This document shows, one piece after another, positions 27,722 to 36,816 of a stretch of 64,000 nucleotides of DNA; the stretch's first letter is position 1; each line of letters opens with the position of its first letter. The stretch lies in contig NC_016887.1 in the NCBI RefSeq assembly GCF_000284035.1, positions 3,658,001 through 3,722,000 on the forward strand, read 5' to 3'. Position numbers and translations under genes: made by a program. The notes beneath the pieces are model-generated. The model saw only the letters and a list, made by a program, of their open reading frames with translations. It ran no database searches and was not told where the DNA came from. The DNA comes from Nocardia cyriacigeorgica GUH-2 (lineage in GTDB: Bacteria > Actinomycetota > Actinomycetes > Mycobacteriales > Mycobacteriaceae).

Positions 27722-28486
27722 TCATCGCGGCATCCGGCGCCAAATCGGCTGCGGCATCATCCGGAACGCCACGAACACCAGCCGCAGAATGCCTGGCACC
27801 ACGACCCGCTCCGCTCGCCGGTGCAGTCCCTTGACGACGGCCTCGGCGACCTGTCCCGGCGTGCTGGACAACGGCGCCGGCTCCATCCCCTCGGTCATCC
27901 GCCCGATGACGAACCCGGACCGCACCAGCATCAGGTGCACGCCCGTGCCGTGCAGGGCGTCACCGAGCCCGCCGGCGAATCCGTCCAGGCCGGCTTTGGC
28001 CGAACCGTAGACGTAATTCGCGCGCCGCACCCGTACCCCGGCGATCGAGCTGAACACCACCAGCTGCCCGCTGCCCTGCGCGCGCAGCAAGTTCGCCAGC
28101 ACAGTCAGCACGCTGACCTGCGCGGTGAAATCGGTGTGCACCACCGCCAGCGCATGCGCCGGATCGCGTTCGGCGCGGGCTTGATCGCCGAGAATGCCGA
28201 AGGCCACCACCACGACTCCGAGCGGCCCGTGTTCGGCGGCGATCTTCTCCAGGAGTGCGGGATGGCTCGCGGTGTCGTCGGCATCGAATTCGACGCAGTG
28301 CACCGCTTGTGCGCCGGCCGCTTCGACTACCGCGACCTGTTCACCCAGTTCATCGCTGCGGCGCGCCGCGAGGACGACGGTGCGCCCCGCAGCGACCCGC
28401 CGCGCTATTTCAACCCCGATTTCGCTGCGCCCGCCGAGCACCAGCACCGTCCCCGCGTCGAGTTCTCGCGCACTACGCCATCCCAT
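27722..28486 (-). CDS. Short-chain dehydrogenase, DprE2-like (Rv2073c-like position)
   Basis: A 254-residue SDR. The Rossmann motif is VLVLGGRSEIGVEIARRVAA, the catalytic Ser is in VVFSSIAGVRVRRANYVYGS, and Tyr and Lys are in YGSAKAG. The GG-SEIG form, the RVRRANYVYGSAKAGLDGF segment and the C-terminal IRLRMMP-like tail resemble DprE2, the decaprenylphosphoryl-2-keto-ribose reductase. However, genomic position next to cobL matches the M. tuberculosis SDR Rv2073c, not the dprE1 locus. The substrate is therefore uncertain. It is probably first in the cobL-cobK transcript. Confidence 0.85.
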   Translation of the reverse strand: MGWRSARELDAGTVLVLGGRSEIGVEIARRVAAGRTVVLAARRSDELGEQVAVVEAAGAQAVHCVEFDADDTASHPALLEKIAAEHGPLGVVVVAFGILGDQARAERDPAHALAVVHTDFTAQVSVLTVLANLLRAQGSGQLVVFSSIAGVRVRRANYVYGSAKAGLDGFAGGLGDALHGTGVHLMLVRSGFVIGRMTEGMEPAPLSSTPGQVAEAVVKGLHRRAERVVVPGILRLVFVAFRMMPQPIWRRMPR

Positions 28487-28585
28487 GCGCCCATCCTGTC
28501 ATCCGGTGTGAATCTGTCGGCAACCGCGAACCACGTTGCCGGGCTGGAGATGCACGGCAGCGTCATCGCCCGGGTGCGTCTTTGC

Positions 28586-28895
28586 CCGCAGTCGGCGCCC
28601 CGGCATAAAACCCCTGCCCGCGGTCGGCGCCCCGGCGCGAGGGCCCAGCCCACCGCCAACGCCCCGGCGCAAATCTCTACCCGCCACCAACAGTCCGGCG
28701 TAACGCCCCAGACCACAGCAACGCCCCGGCGTAAGCCCCCAACGCCATGATCGCCCCGGAGTAAGGCCCACCTACCGCCAACACCCCAACGTAGAGCCCA
28801 CCGCCAAACCTCGGCGTAGTGCCCACCCCCATCGTCCCGGAGTAGCCCCGCCTCCACCGGCGCCGCGCAGCGCCCCTCCGCGACGGCAACCGGGG
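28586..28895. repeat. Degenerate GC-rich tandem repeat, about ten units of 25-32 bp
   Basis: A core close to CGCCAACGCCCCGGCGTAA, followed by GCCCAC, recurs about ten times with drifting spacing and substitutions: GCCCCGGCATAA, GCCCCGGCGCAA, GTCCGGCGTAA, GCCCCGGCGTAA, GCCCCGGAGTAA, CCCCAACGTAG, CTCGGCGTAG, GTCCCGGAGTAG. The array fills most of the 493-base gap between the SDR gene and the biliverdin-reductase-like gene. Long frames crossing it carry repetitive, unnatural translations and are not genes. Confidence 0.78.
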
Positions 28896-28979
28896 ATCGA
28901 CCTGTTCGGGCGCACAGTACATCGAGATCCTGCCCGGCCGAGCGGATGACGCCGGTAGGGGCCACGCTACGGTCTAGCC

Positions 28980-29387
28980 ATGGCGATCGGTGCTGCTGTG
29001 CAACTCTCCCCTGCCGCTGTCGACTTCGTGACCGAGCGACACCTGGCCACCCTCACCACGCTGCGCGCCGATGGCACCCCACATGTGGTGGCCGTCGGGT
29101 TCACCTGGGATGGCGAGGCCGGGATCGCGCGTGTCATCACCGATGGCAAGTCGATGAAGGTGCGCAATGCGCGCCGGTCGGGGTACGCGGCGCTCAGCCA
29201 GGTCGACGGAGCCCGGTGGCTGACGCTGGAGGGCCCGGCGACCGTGCTCGACGATCCGGTCAGCGTCGGCGAGGCCGTGCAGCGGTACTCCGGTCGCTAC
29301 CGGGTGCCGCGGGAGAACCCGACGCGGGTGGTCATCGCGATTCAGGTGCAGCGCGTGATGTCGAGTAGTTCGCTGCGCGCCGGGTGA
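28980..29387 (+). CDS. PPOX-family F420H2-dependent biliverdin reductase candidate (Rv2074-like)
   Basis: A 135-residue split-barrel protein. LSPAAVDFVTERHLATLTTL, then ADGTPHVVAVGFTWDGEAGI and GYAALSQVDGARWLTLEGPA, are very close to what I recall of M. tuberculosis Rv2074, shown to reduce biliverdin to bilirubin with F420H2. The neighbouring SDR and cobL also match the Rv2072c-Rv2074 order. The assignment rests on remembered similarity and synteny. Heme or tetrapyrrole turnover next to B12 genes would fit. It converges with the pepE-like gene, 18 bases away. Confidence 0.82.
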   Translation: MAIGAAVQLSPAAVDFVTERHLATLTTLRADGTPHVVAVGFTWDGEAGIARVITDGKSMKVRNARRSGYAALSQVDGARWLTLEGPATVLDDPVSVGEAVQRYSGRYRVPRENPTRVVIAIQVQRVMSSSSLRAG

Positions 29388-29405
29388 GCGCCGATTGCCG
29401 CCGTT

Positions 29406-30533
29406 TCAGAGCACAGTGAGCCCGTGCGGGCGCTGGTTCATCGATTCGGCGCCGTCTTCGGTGACGACCACGATGTCCTCGATCCGCGCACCCCACTCGC
29501 CGCGGAAGTAGATGCCGGGTTCGACGCTGAACGCCATGCCCGGCCGCAACTCCAGTTCGTTGCCGGCGACGATGTAGGGCTCCTCGTGCACCGAGAGCCC
29601 GATCCCGTGCCCGGTGCGGTGCAGGAACGCCTCGCCGAGGCCGGCGGCCCGCAGCGGTTCACGGGCGGCGGCGTCCACCGATTCGGCGGTGACGCCCGGA
29701 CGCACCGCGGCAACGGCCGCCGCCTGCGCCTCTTCCAGTTCGGCGTAGCGGGTGGCCACGTCGGCGCGGGGTTCGCCGAGGACGTAGGTGCGGGTGCAGT
29801 CCGAGTTGTACCCGCTAGCGACGGGCCCGCCGATATCGATGACGACGACGTCGCCCTGCTGCAACCGCCGCTCGGATTTCTCGTGATGCGGAATGGCGCC
29901 GTTCGGTCCGCTGCCGACGATGATGAACTCGGCTTCGGTATGCCCCTCGGCGATGATCGCCTGCTCGATGTCCGCGGCGACCTCGGCCTCGGTGCGCCCG
30001 GGCAGCAACCATTCGCCCATCCTGGCGTGTACCCGGTCGATCGCGGCGCCCGCTTCCCGCAGCGCTTCGATCTCGGCGGCGTCCTTGATCATGCGCAGCT
30101 CCCGCAGCACCGGAGTGGCCGAGGCCGGCAGTCCGCTGAAGGATTCGGCCAGCGGGATCAGGTGCAGGGCGGGCATGGAGTCGGTGACCGCGACCCGCGA
30201 TCCGACGTGCAGCGCCGACTTCACGATCTGATACGGATCGACGCCGTCGACCCAGTCGTGGACCTGTAAACCGAGGTCCGAGGCCGCCGAACCCTCCAGC
30301 GACGCCAGTTCCAGTTTCGGGACCACCACCGAGGGCGTGCCCTTGTCGGCGGGGATGACCAGGCAGGTCAGCCGCTCGAACGAGTCGGCGGCTGAGCCGA
30401 TCAAGTAGCGCAAGTCCGGGCCGGGGGTGATGAGCAGGGCGTCGAGGTGGGCCTCGCGCATCAGCTGCACCGCGCGCTCGAGCCGGTCGGCGTAGACGTC
30501 CGCCGCGAATCGTGAATCCGTGTGCGAGCTCAT
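29406..30533 (-). CDS. M24-family aminopeptidase P/dipeptidase (PepE-like)
   Basis: A 375-residue Xaa-Pro peptidase. The N-terminal creatinase-like domain (residues 1-140, PGPDLRYLIG) precedes the pita-bread catalytic domain. Metal ligands are visible in order: VVVIDIGGPV (Asp), YNSDCTRTYV (Asp), HRTGHGIGLSVHE (His), FSVEPGIYFR (Glu), ARIEDIVVV (Glu). Position before the 5'-3' exonuclease matches M. tuberculosis pepE (Rv2089c). It is divergent from the exonuclease gene across 307 bases. Confidence 0.9.
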   Translation of the reverse strand: MSSHTDSRFAADVYADRLERAVQLMREAHLDALLITPGPDLRYLIGSAADSFERLTCLVIPADKGTPSVVVPKLELASLEGSAASDLGLQVHDWVDGVDPYQIVKSALHVGSRVAVTDSMPALHLIPLAESFSGLPASATPVLRELRMIKDAAEIEALREAGAAIDRVHARMGEWLLPGRTEAEVAADIEQAIIAEGHTEAEFIIVGSGPNGAIPHHEKSERRLQQGDVVVIDIGGPVASGYNSDCTRTYVLGEPRADVATRYAELEEAQAAAVAAVRPGVTAESVDAAAREPLRAAGLGEAFLHRTGHGIGLSVHEEPYIVAGNELELRPGMAFSVEPGIYFRGEWGARIEDIVVVTEDGAESMNQRPHGLTVL

Positions 30534-30840
30534 ACCGCCCGACGTTACCCGTCCGGGGGACCGCTCGGATCCACTCGGGGCGTTCGGTGTTGCTGGGAAG
30601 TCGCGGGGTCAGGCTCGTTGGTCCGCGCCTGAGAAGTTCGGCCCGTCCTTCTTCCGGCTCCACAGCCGAGCGCGAATGCCCGATGACGATCTCGGTGTGC
30701 CTATTCGGCGCCCGACCGCGCCGAAGCCGGATACGCAACTCTCATTGCCTATTCGACGAACCGTGCCGCGCCCGGTCGGCGTTACTCGGCCCCGGGTGGT
30801 TCCGGCCGGCCTTGTCGGTCTTGCCGGGTAACCTCAGCCC
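30534..30840. other. Intergenic region between pepE-like and exonuclease genes
   Basis: The 307 bases must hold the two divergent promoters. No strong palindrome, RNA gene or credible coding frame was seen. A 103-codon frame (30520-30831) overlaps the pepE-like start and lacks recognisable features, so it is not annotated. Confidence 0.5.
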
Positions 30841-31812
30841 GTGACGTCAGCCGCTCCCGCCACCGGTCCCCTGCTGCTGCTCGACGGTGCCAGCCTCTGG
30901 TTCCGCGCCTTCCACGCGATCCCGGAGAAGATCACCGCCCCCGATGGCCGCTCGGTGAATGCGCTGCGCGGCTTCACCGATATGGTCGCCGCCTTGATCA
31001 CCCGTCATTCCCCCAGTCGGCTGGTGGTGGGCCTGGACCTGGATTGGCGGCCGCAGTTCCGGGTCGATCTGGTACCGACGTACAAAACCCATCGGCTGGA
31101 CACGTCCGCCGAAGCCGCGCCGGGCGCGGAGGTGGTGCCGGACCGGCTGACGCCGCAGGTGTCGATGATCCTCGAGGTGCTGGCCGCGGCCGGTATCGCC
31201 ACCGGCGGCGCCGAGGGCCTGGAGGCCGACGACGTGCTCGGCACCCTCGCCACCCGCGAGCAGACCGACGACGTCATCGTGGTCAGCGGCGACCGCGACC
31301 TGCTCCAGCTGGTGCGCGACACCCCCGAGCCGCCGGTCCGGGTGCTCTACGTCGGCCGCGGATTGGCCAAGGCGGAGCTGTTCGGACCGGCGGAGGTGTC
31401 CGCGAAATACGGTGTGCCGCTGGAGAACGCGGGGCCCGCCTACGCCGACATGGCCACCCTGCGCGGCGACGCCTCCGACGGCCTGCCCGGTGTGGCCGGC
31501 ATCGGGGAGAAATCCGCCTCGACCCTCATCACCCGCTTCGGCTCCCTGGACGCCCTGCGCGCCGCCGTCGACGACCCCTCCGCCGACCTCTCCCAGAGTG
31601 TGCGCACCAAACTCCGTGCCGCCGAGGCGTATTTGGCCGCCGCCGCCCCGGTGGTCCGCGTGGTCCGCGACGCCGACGTCACCCTCTCGCGCCCCGACAC
31701 CCTCCCCACCACACCGGCCGACCCCGACCGCCTCCGCGAACTCGCCGTCACCTACAACGCCGACAGCCCCATCACCCGCCTCATCACCGCGATGGGCGCG
31801 CCCCGCGGCTGA
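30841..31812 (+). CDS. 5'-3' exonuclease (PolI-exonuclease-like, FEN family)
   Basis: A 323-residue stand-alone 5' nuclease homologous to the N-terminal domain of DNA polymerase I. Acidic metal-binding residues appear in [37 protein letters not shown] and [12 protein letters not shown]. The helix-hairpin-helix region is [20 protein letters not shown]. It starts with GTG at 30841. Position matches M. tuberculosis Rv2090. Likely role: removal of flaps or primers in repair. Confidence 0.92.
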   Translation: MTSAAPATGPLLLLDGASLWFRAFHAIPEKITAPDGRSVNALRGFTDMVAALITRHSPSRLVVGLDLDWRPQFRVDLVPTYKTHRLDTSAEAAPGAEVVPDRLTPQVSMILEVLAAAGIATGGAEGLEADDVLGTLATREQTDDVIVVSGDRDLLQLVRDTPEPPVRVLYVGRGLAKAELFGPAEVSAKYGVPLENAGPAYADMATLRGDASDGLPGVAGIGEKSASTLITRFGSLDALRAAVDDPSADLSQSVRTKLRAAEAYLAAAAPVVRVVRDADVTLSRPDTLPTTPADPDRLRELAVTYNADSPITRLITAMGAPRG

Positions 31813-32176
31813 GCCGGCCACCGCCGCTCATACCTCGGCCCGGCGGTTGCCCCTCCCCCGAGCGATTCGCCCGCGGTTGGTCTCGGTGGCGACTCACCCT
31901 CGGCCCGGTCGCGGTGGCGCCGAGAGCCCGTATCTGGGTGCGGTACAGACCGTTTCGCCCATCGCATAGGCATCGGGCCAACACTCGCCGAATACGGAAT
32001 CGCCGGCATCGGCGGCCCCTCGTGCGGGCCATGCCGATGCCGGCGATTTACCGACTGGAGTTCGATCCGAGCGGCGCGGTCATCGCCGCGGGCCCCGGGC
32101 TCTGAGGCGCAGGCGACGTCGGTCGTCCGGACCGGGACCGAGCAGCGCCGCGGGTGACGGGCTGCCCGGGCGAAGA
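31813..32176. other. Intergenic region after the exonuclease gene
   Basis: The 364 bases separate convergent genes. The only clear structure is the long inverted repeat at 31998-32048. Frames through the region are GC-rich shadows without recognisable products. Confidence 0.55.
31998..32048. repeat. Long inverted repeat (16-bp perfect arms plus inner stem)
   Basis: AATCGCCGGCATCGGC (31998-32013) pairs perfectly with GCCGATGCCGGCGATT (32033-32048). An inner GGCCC/GGGCC stem continues after a 2-base bulge around a 7-base loop. There is no T-tract. It could terminate transcription, stabilise mRNA ends, or be a dispersed palindromic element. Confidence 0.72.
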
Positions 32177-32941
32177 TCAGCTCGGGCGGCCGACCTCGTA
32201 GGTGCCGTCGTCCTTGGTGATCTTGACGCTGACCTTCTTGGCCTCACCGCTGACCTTCAGGTCGCAGGTGAAGGTGGCGTCGACCTTGACCTCCTGGCCG
32301 GCGGGGCAGGACACGTCGCTGACGTCCTCGATGCCGTAGGACTCCGAGAGCACCTTCTGCACACCGGACTGCACGGCCGCCTGGTCGAGTTCGTCCTTGG
32401 CGGTGAGCAGCAGGATGAGCGCCACGATGCCGCCGACGATGGCCACACCGAGCACGGCCAGACCGATGATCAGGCCCTTGCTCTTACCGCCGCCGCTGCT
32501 GCCACCGCTCTGCTGGAGCGGCTGCTGCGGCTGGTTCGGGTTCCACTGCTGCTGGCCCTGCTGGCCCCAATCCTGCTGCGGCGGCTGGGGCTGACCCCAT
32601 TGCTGCTGCGGCTGCTGCGGCTGACCCCACTGCTGCTGGGGCTGCGGCTGCGCCCACGGCTGGCTCTGCGGCTGGTTCGGCTGCTGCGGCTGGTTCGGCT
32701 GCTGGCCCCACTGCTGCTGCGGCGGCTGCTGAGGCTGGTTGGGCTGCCCCCACTGCTGCTGCGAGGCCTGCTCACCACCGCCCCACTGCTGGGTGGGCTG
32801 CGCGGCGGGCGGCTGCTGGCCACCCCACTGCTGGGTCGGCCCGGCCCCGCCGGGCGCCTGCTGTCCACCCCAGTGCTGGGTGGGATCGTTGCGTCCCTCC
32901 CCGGGACCAGGGGCGTCGTTCGGTCCGTACGGGCCGCTCAT
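32177..32941 (-). CDS. Pro/Gln-rich single-pass membrane protein with C-terminal DUF4333
   Basis: A 254-residue protein. Residues 1-150 are a low-complexity cytoplasmic tail of repeated Q-Q-W-G-Q-P units rich in Pro, Gln, Gly and Trp. A Gly/Ser/Lys linker leads into one transmembrane helix (GLIIGLAVLGVAIVGGIVAL), then an external DUF4333 domain with two cysteines (VSCPAGQ and FTCDLKV). The ATG at 32941 has GGAGG at good spacing and is preferred over the GTG at 32971. Position matches M. tuberculosis Rv2091c, a membrane protein next to helY. Function is unknown. Confidence 0.85.
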   Translation of the reverse strand: MSGPYGPNDAPGPGEGRNDPTQHWGGQQAPGGAGPTQQWGGQQPPAAQPTQQWGGGEQASQQQWGQPNQPQQPPQQQWGQQPNQPQQPNQPQSQPWAQPQPQQQWGQPQQPQQQWGQPQPPQQDWGQQGQQQWNPNQPQQPLQQSGGSSGGGKSKGLIIGLAVLGVAIVGGIVALILLLTAKDELDQAAVQSGVQKVLSESYGIEDVSDVSCPAGQEVKVDATFTCDLKVSGEAKKVSVKITKDDGTYEVGRPS

Positions 32942-33018
32942 CTGGTTGCCTCCACTCGCATCGGTACACACACGGTAGCCCCCCGCGTGCGAAAGAAATC
33001 AAATCACAAACGCTTTTC

Positions 33019-35718
33019 TCACGCGGCGTCCACCGCGACGACACCCCGCCGGATCGCCCGCACCGCCTTGGCCGCGGTGGCCGCGACCTCCACGTCGTCG
33101 GCGGTGCTGTGGATCTGGTCGAGCAGGTCGATCACCTGACGGCACCAGCGCACGAAATCGCCTGCCGACAGCGGTGCGCCCTGATCGCCGCTGGCGAGCA
33201 ACGACTCGGCCAACCCGTCGCCGCGGGCCCAGGTGTGAATGCCGGTGACGATTCCCAGATCTGGTTCCCGGGTGGGCGCGAGCTTGTGCCTGGCCTCGTC
33301 GGTGCGCAGCTGCGACCACACCGCCACGGTGGCCCCGACCGCCCGGCGCACCGGTTCGGTGGGACCGGAGGCCCCGAGGTAGCCGCCCTCCTGGCGCGAT
33401 TCGTAGACCAGGATCGACACCACCGCCGCCAGTTCGGCCGGTCCGAGTCCGCGCCACAATCCCTGGCGCAGGCATTCGGCGACCAGCAGATCGCTTTCGG
33501 CGTAGATCCGGGCGAGCCGGCGTCCGTCCTGGGTGACTTCGCCCTCGTGCACGAAACCGCGTTCCTCCAGCAGGCCGAGGATCCGGTCGAAGGTGCGTGC
33601 CAGCGAATTGGTGGTGGCGGCAACCTTCTGGCGCATCGTGTCGGTCTCGCGCGAGAGCCGGGCATACCGTTCGCCGATGCGGCTGAGTTGTTCCCGGTCG
33701 GGCCGCTGATGCGCGGGGTGGGCCCGCAGGCTGCGCCGCAGCGTGGCCAGTTCCCGGTCGTCGGCGGCGCGGGCGCGCTGGCTGCGCCGCTGCCGACCGG
33801 GCGCGGCGATACCGGTGCTGCGCAAGGCGGAGGCCAGATCGCGGCGGGTGCGGGCGGTGCGGTGATCGACCCGGCGCGGCAGACGCATATGCCCGAGCGC
33901 TTGCGCGGGCACCGGGAAATCGGCGACCGAGATTCGGCCCGCCCATTTGTCCTCGGTGAGCACCAGCGGTCGGGGATCGCCGGGCGTGGCGTCGGGTTCG
34001 AGGATCACCGCGAGCCCCGCGCGCCGCCCCGACGGGATGGCCACCACGTCACCGCGGCGCAGCGAGGTGAGCGCCGCGACCGCCGCACCACGCCGGTCGG
34101 CCCGCCCCTGCTGCTCGAGCTGACGTTCGCGCTGCTTGATCCGTTCCCGCAGCGAGAAGTACTCGAAGAAGTCGCCTTCGACCCCACCCAGTTGACCGGC
34201 GAGCTTGCGCAGCTGGTTCTCGTTACGTTCGATACCGCGCACCAGCCCGACCACCGAACGGTCGGCCTGGAACTGCGCGAAGGAACGCTCCAGCAGCGCG
34301 CGGGCCTCCGCGGCTCCCATCCGGTCGATCAGGTTGATCGACATGTTGTAGCCGGGACGGAACGAGCTGCGCAGCGGATAGGTGCGGGTGGAGGCCAGCC
34401 CGGCCACCGCGCTGGTGTCGACCTCGGGCTGCCACAGCACCACCGCATGGCCCTCGACGTCGATCCCGCGACGTCCGGCGCGGCCGGTGAGCTGGGTGTA
34501 TTCGCCGGGGGTGAGTTCGGCGTGCGATTCGCCGTTGTATTTGACCAGCCGTTCCAGCACCACGGTGCGGGCGGGCATGTTGATGCCGAGCGCGAGGGTC
34601 TCGGTGGCGAACACCGCGCGCACCAGCCCGTTGACGAACAGCTCCTCCACCGTGTGCCGGAAGGCCGGGAGCATGCCGGCGTGGTGGGCGGCCAGCCCGC
34701 GGTGCAGCGCCTCGCGCCATTCCCAGTAGCCGAGCACCTCGAGATCGGCCTTGGGCAGCTCGCCGGTGTGCTTCTCGATGATCGCGTCGACCTGCTCCTG
34801 GTCCTGCCCGCGCCCCAGATCCAGCCCCGAGCGCAGGCACTGCGCCAGCGCGCCGTCGCAGCCGGCGCGGCTGAAGATGAACGTGATCGCCGGCAGCAGT
34901 CCTTCTTCGTCCAGCTTGGCCAGTACCTCCGGACGCGGCAGCGGACGGAAGTCGCGGCGGCCACCGCCACGGCCGCGCGGGCCACCCCAGGAGTTCATCC
35001 GGTCGGCGGATTCCCGGTGCCGGATATAGCGGACCAGATCTTCGTCGACGAGCACCTTCTGCTCGGAGGAATTGCTGTCGAACAGGTCGAACATCCGCCG
35101 TCCGACCATGACGTGCTGCCACAGCGGCACCGGCCGCGTCTCGTCCACCACGACGGCGGTATCGCCGCGCACGGTCTCCATCCAGGCGCCGAACTCTTCG
35201 GCATTCGACACCGTGGCCGACAGGCTGACCAGCCGCACCTCCGGCGACAGATGCAGGATTGCCTCTTCCCACACCGCGCCGCGGAACCGGTCGGCCAGGT
35301 AGTGGACTTCGTCCATCACCACATACGACAGCGCGTGCAAAGCGTCGGAGGAGGCGTAGAGCATATTGCGCAGCACCTCGGTGGTCATGACCACGACGGG
35401 CGCGTTCGAGTTGATCGACTGATCGCCGGTGAGCAGCCCGACCTTGGCCCGGCCGTAGCGGGCGGTGAGGTCGGCGAACTTCTGGTTCGACAGCGCCTTG
35501 ATGGGTGTGGTGTAGAAGCATTTGCCGCCGGTGGCCAGCGCTAGGTGCACGGCGAACTCACCGACCACGGTTTTCCCCGCGCCGGTGGGCGCGCACACCA
35601 GCACGCTGTGCCCCTCTTCGAGGGCGCGGCATGCCTGCTGCTGGAAGGGGTCCAGCCGGAAGGTGAGTTCGGCGGAAAAGCTGTCCAGCTCGCCTGTCAG
35701 CGACCGGTTCTGTGTCAC
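33019..35718 (-). CDS. helY: DEAD/DEAH-box RNA helicase HelY (Ski2/Mtr4-like)
   Basis: An 899-residue superfamily 2 helicase. Walker A is VCAPTGAGKTVVGEFAVHLA, the DEVH box is YVVMDEVHYLADRFRGAVWE, motif III is LSATVSNAEEF, and motif VI is QLTGRAGRRGIDVEGH. The C-terminal DSHCT domain (about residues 700-899) is typical of Ski2-like helicases. It is a probable RNA helicase in RNA turnover. The start is a GTG at 35718, three bases after the tatC stop, so tatA, tatC and helY look co-transcribed. Confidence 0.93.
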   Translation of the reverse strand: MTQNRSLTGELDSFSAELTFRLDPFQQQACRALEEGHSVLVCAPTGAGKTVVGEFAVHLALATGGKCFYTTPIKALSNQKFADLTARYGRAKVGLLTGDQSINSNAPVVVMTTEVLRNMLYASSDALHALSYVVMDEVHYLADRFRGAVWEEAILHLSPEVRLVSLSATVSNAEEFGAWMETVRGDTAVVVDETRPVPLWQHVMVGRRMFDLFDSNSSEQKVLVDEDLVRYIRHRESADRMNSWGGPRGRGGGRRDFRPLPRPEVLAKLDEEGLLPAITFIFSRAGCDGALAQCLRSGLDLGRGQDQEQVDAIIEKHTGELPKADLEVLGYWEWREALHRGLAAHHAGMLPAFRHTVEELFVNGLVRAVFATETLALGINMPARTVVLERLVKYNGESHAELTPGEYTQLTGRAGRRGIDVEGHAVVLWQPEVDTSAVAGLASTRTYPLRSSFRPGYNMSINLIDRMGAAEARALLERSFAQFQADRSVVGLVRGIERNENQLRKLAGQLGGVEGDFFEYFSLRERIKQRERQLEQQGRADRRGAAVAALTSLRRGDVVAIPSGRRAGLAVILEPDATPGDPRPLVLTEDKWAGRISVADFPVPAQALGHMRLPRRVDHRTARTRRDLASALRSTGIAAPGRQRRSQRARAADDRELATLRRSLRAHPAHQRPDREQLSRIGERYARLSRETDTMRQKVAATTNSLARTFDRILGLLEERGFVHEGEVTQDGRRLARIYAESDLLVAECLRQGLWRGLGPAELAAVVSILVYESRQEGGYLGASGPTEPVRRAVGATVAVWSQLRTDEARHKLAPTREPDLGIVTGIHTWARGDGLAESLLASGDQGAPLSAGDFVRWCRQVIDLLDQIHSTADDVEVAATAAKAVRAIRRGVVAVDAA

Positions 35719-35721
35719 CCG

Positions 35722-36693
35722 TCAGAGAGTATCGGAGTAGTCCGACACGGGACGGCTGGTTTTCTCCGGCGACGCGACGGGCTCGGCGGGGGTGATGGGA
35801 TCGGCGGCCGCGACCGGGTCCGGCCCGGACAGGGTCGAGGCCTGCTCGTCGTCGAGTTCGCCCCAGCCCTCAGCACGCGCGCGCCGGGCCCGGCGCGCGT
35901 CGTTGATCCGGGCGAACTGCACGGCCAGCTCGAACAGCAGCGTCAGCGCCAGGGCCAGCGCCAGCATGGAGAACGGGTCCTGCGGGGTGACGATGGCGGC
36001 GAAGACGAACAGCCCGAAGATGATGCCGCGGCGCCAGGCCTTGAGCCGGGCGTAGGTGAGCACACCGATCAGGTTGAGCCCGATGATCAGCAGCGGTGTC
36101 TCGAAGCTGACGCCGAAGATCACCAGCAACTGGATGATGAAGCTGAAGTATTCCGAACCGCTCAGCGCGGTGATCTGCACGTTGTCGCCGATGGAGAGCA
36201 GGAAGCTCAACGCGTGCGCGATGATCACGTAGGCGAGCACCGCGCCGGTGACGAACAGCACCGACCCGGAGGCGACGAAGCCGATCGCGTACTTGCGTTC
36301 CTTGGCGTAGAGGCCGGGGGTGATGAACGCCCACAGCTGGTACAGCCAGACGGGGCAGGCCAGCACGATGCCCGCGGTCATGCCCACCTTCAACCGGAGC
36401 ATGAACTGCTCGAACGGTGCGGTGGCCAGCAGGCGGCATTCGCCGTCCGGGGTCAGCGAGGCCCGTGTCTCGGCGGGCAGGCCACAGTAGGGCCCGCGCA
36501 GGATCTCGCCGAGGCTTTCGATGCCGAGGAAGGAATGGGCATACCAGAGGAACCCGAGGACCGTGGTGACCAGGACCGCGGCGATCGAGATCAGCAGCCG
36601 GGTACGCAGCTCCTGGAGATGCTCGACCAACGACATGGTGCCGTCGGGGTTGGTCCTGCGCCTGCTGCGCCGGGGGTCGAACGGAATTCGCAT
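35722..36693 (-). CDS. tatC: Sec-independent protein translocase TatC
   Basis: A 323-residue polytopic receptor of the twin-arginine pathway. [15 protein letters not shown], the hallmark HLxELRxR near the N-terminus, is present. Six hydrophobic segments follow, including [14 protein letters not shown] with the conserved FE. The C-terminal ~80 residues form a polar, charged cytoplasmic tail longer than in E. coli. The gene follows tatA and precedes helY on the same strand. Confidence 0.95.
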   Translation of the reverse strand: MRIPFDPRRSRRRTNPDGTMSLVEHLQELRTRLLISIAAVLVTTVLGFLWYAHSFLGIESLGEILRGPYCGLPAETRASLTPDGECRLLATAPFEQFMLRLKVGMTAGIVLACPVWLYQLWAFITPGLYAKERKYAIGFVASGSVLFVTGAVLAYVIIAHALSFLLSIGDNVQITALSGSEYFSFIIQLLVIFGVSFETPLLIIGLNLIGVLTYARLKAWRRGIIFGLFVFAAIVTPQDPFSMLALALALTLLFELAVQFARINDARRARRARAEGWGELDDEQASTLSGPDPVAAADPITPAEPVASPEKTSRPVSDYSDTL

Positions 36694-36816
36694 GGTGTGT
36701 GTGGTTGCCCTTGTGCTCGCGTGCCTGGACCGCTCACCGCCGACGCCGAGCGATGGCCGGACGCCAACAGCACACTAGCCGGAGCGAGCGCGAACTCGCT
36801 CCGGTCGACGCGCGGG

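Noticed and set aside
28586..28895. A CRISPR array
   Set aside because: The units are diverged, without exact repeats or unique spacers of constant length, and no cas genes are present.
28405..28965. Frames across the tandem repeat (for example 186 codons on the minus strand)
   Set aside because: Translations are repetitive (WGVGG/LTPGR-type) and change with the frame, as expected from a non-coding GC-rich repeat.
32142..32176. GC-rich stretch before the DUF4333 stop considered as a terminator
   Set aside because: No stable symmetric stem was found. The nearby hairpin at 31998-32048 is better.
33109..35544. An 811-codon frame on the plus strand opposite helY
   Set aside because: Antisense shadow of a high-GC gene. 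helY carries all helicase motifs on the other strand.
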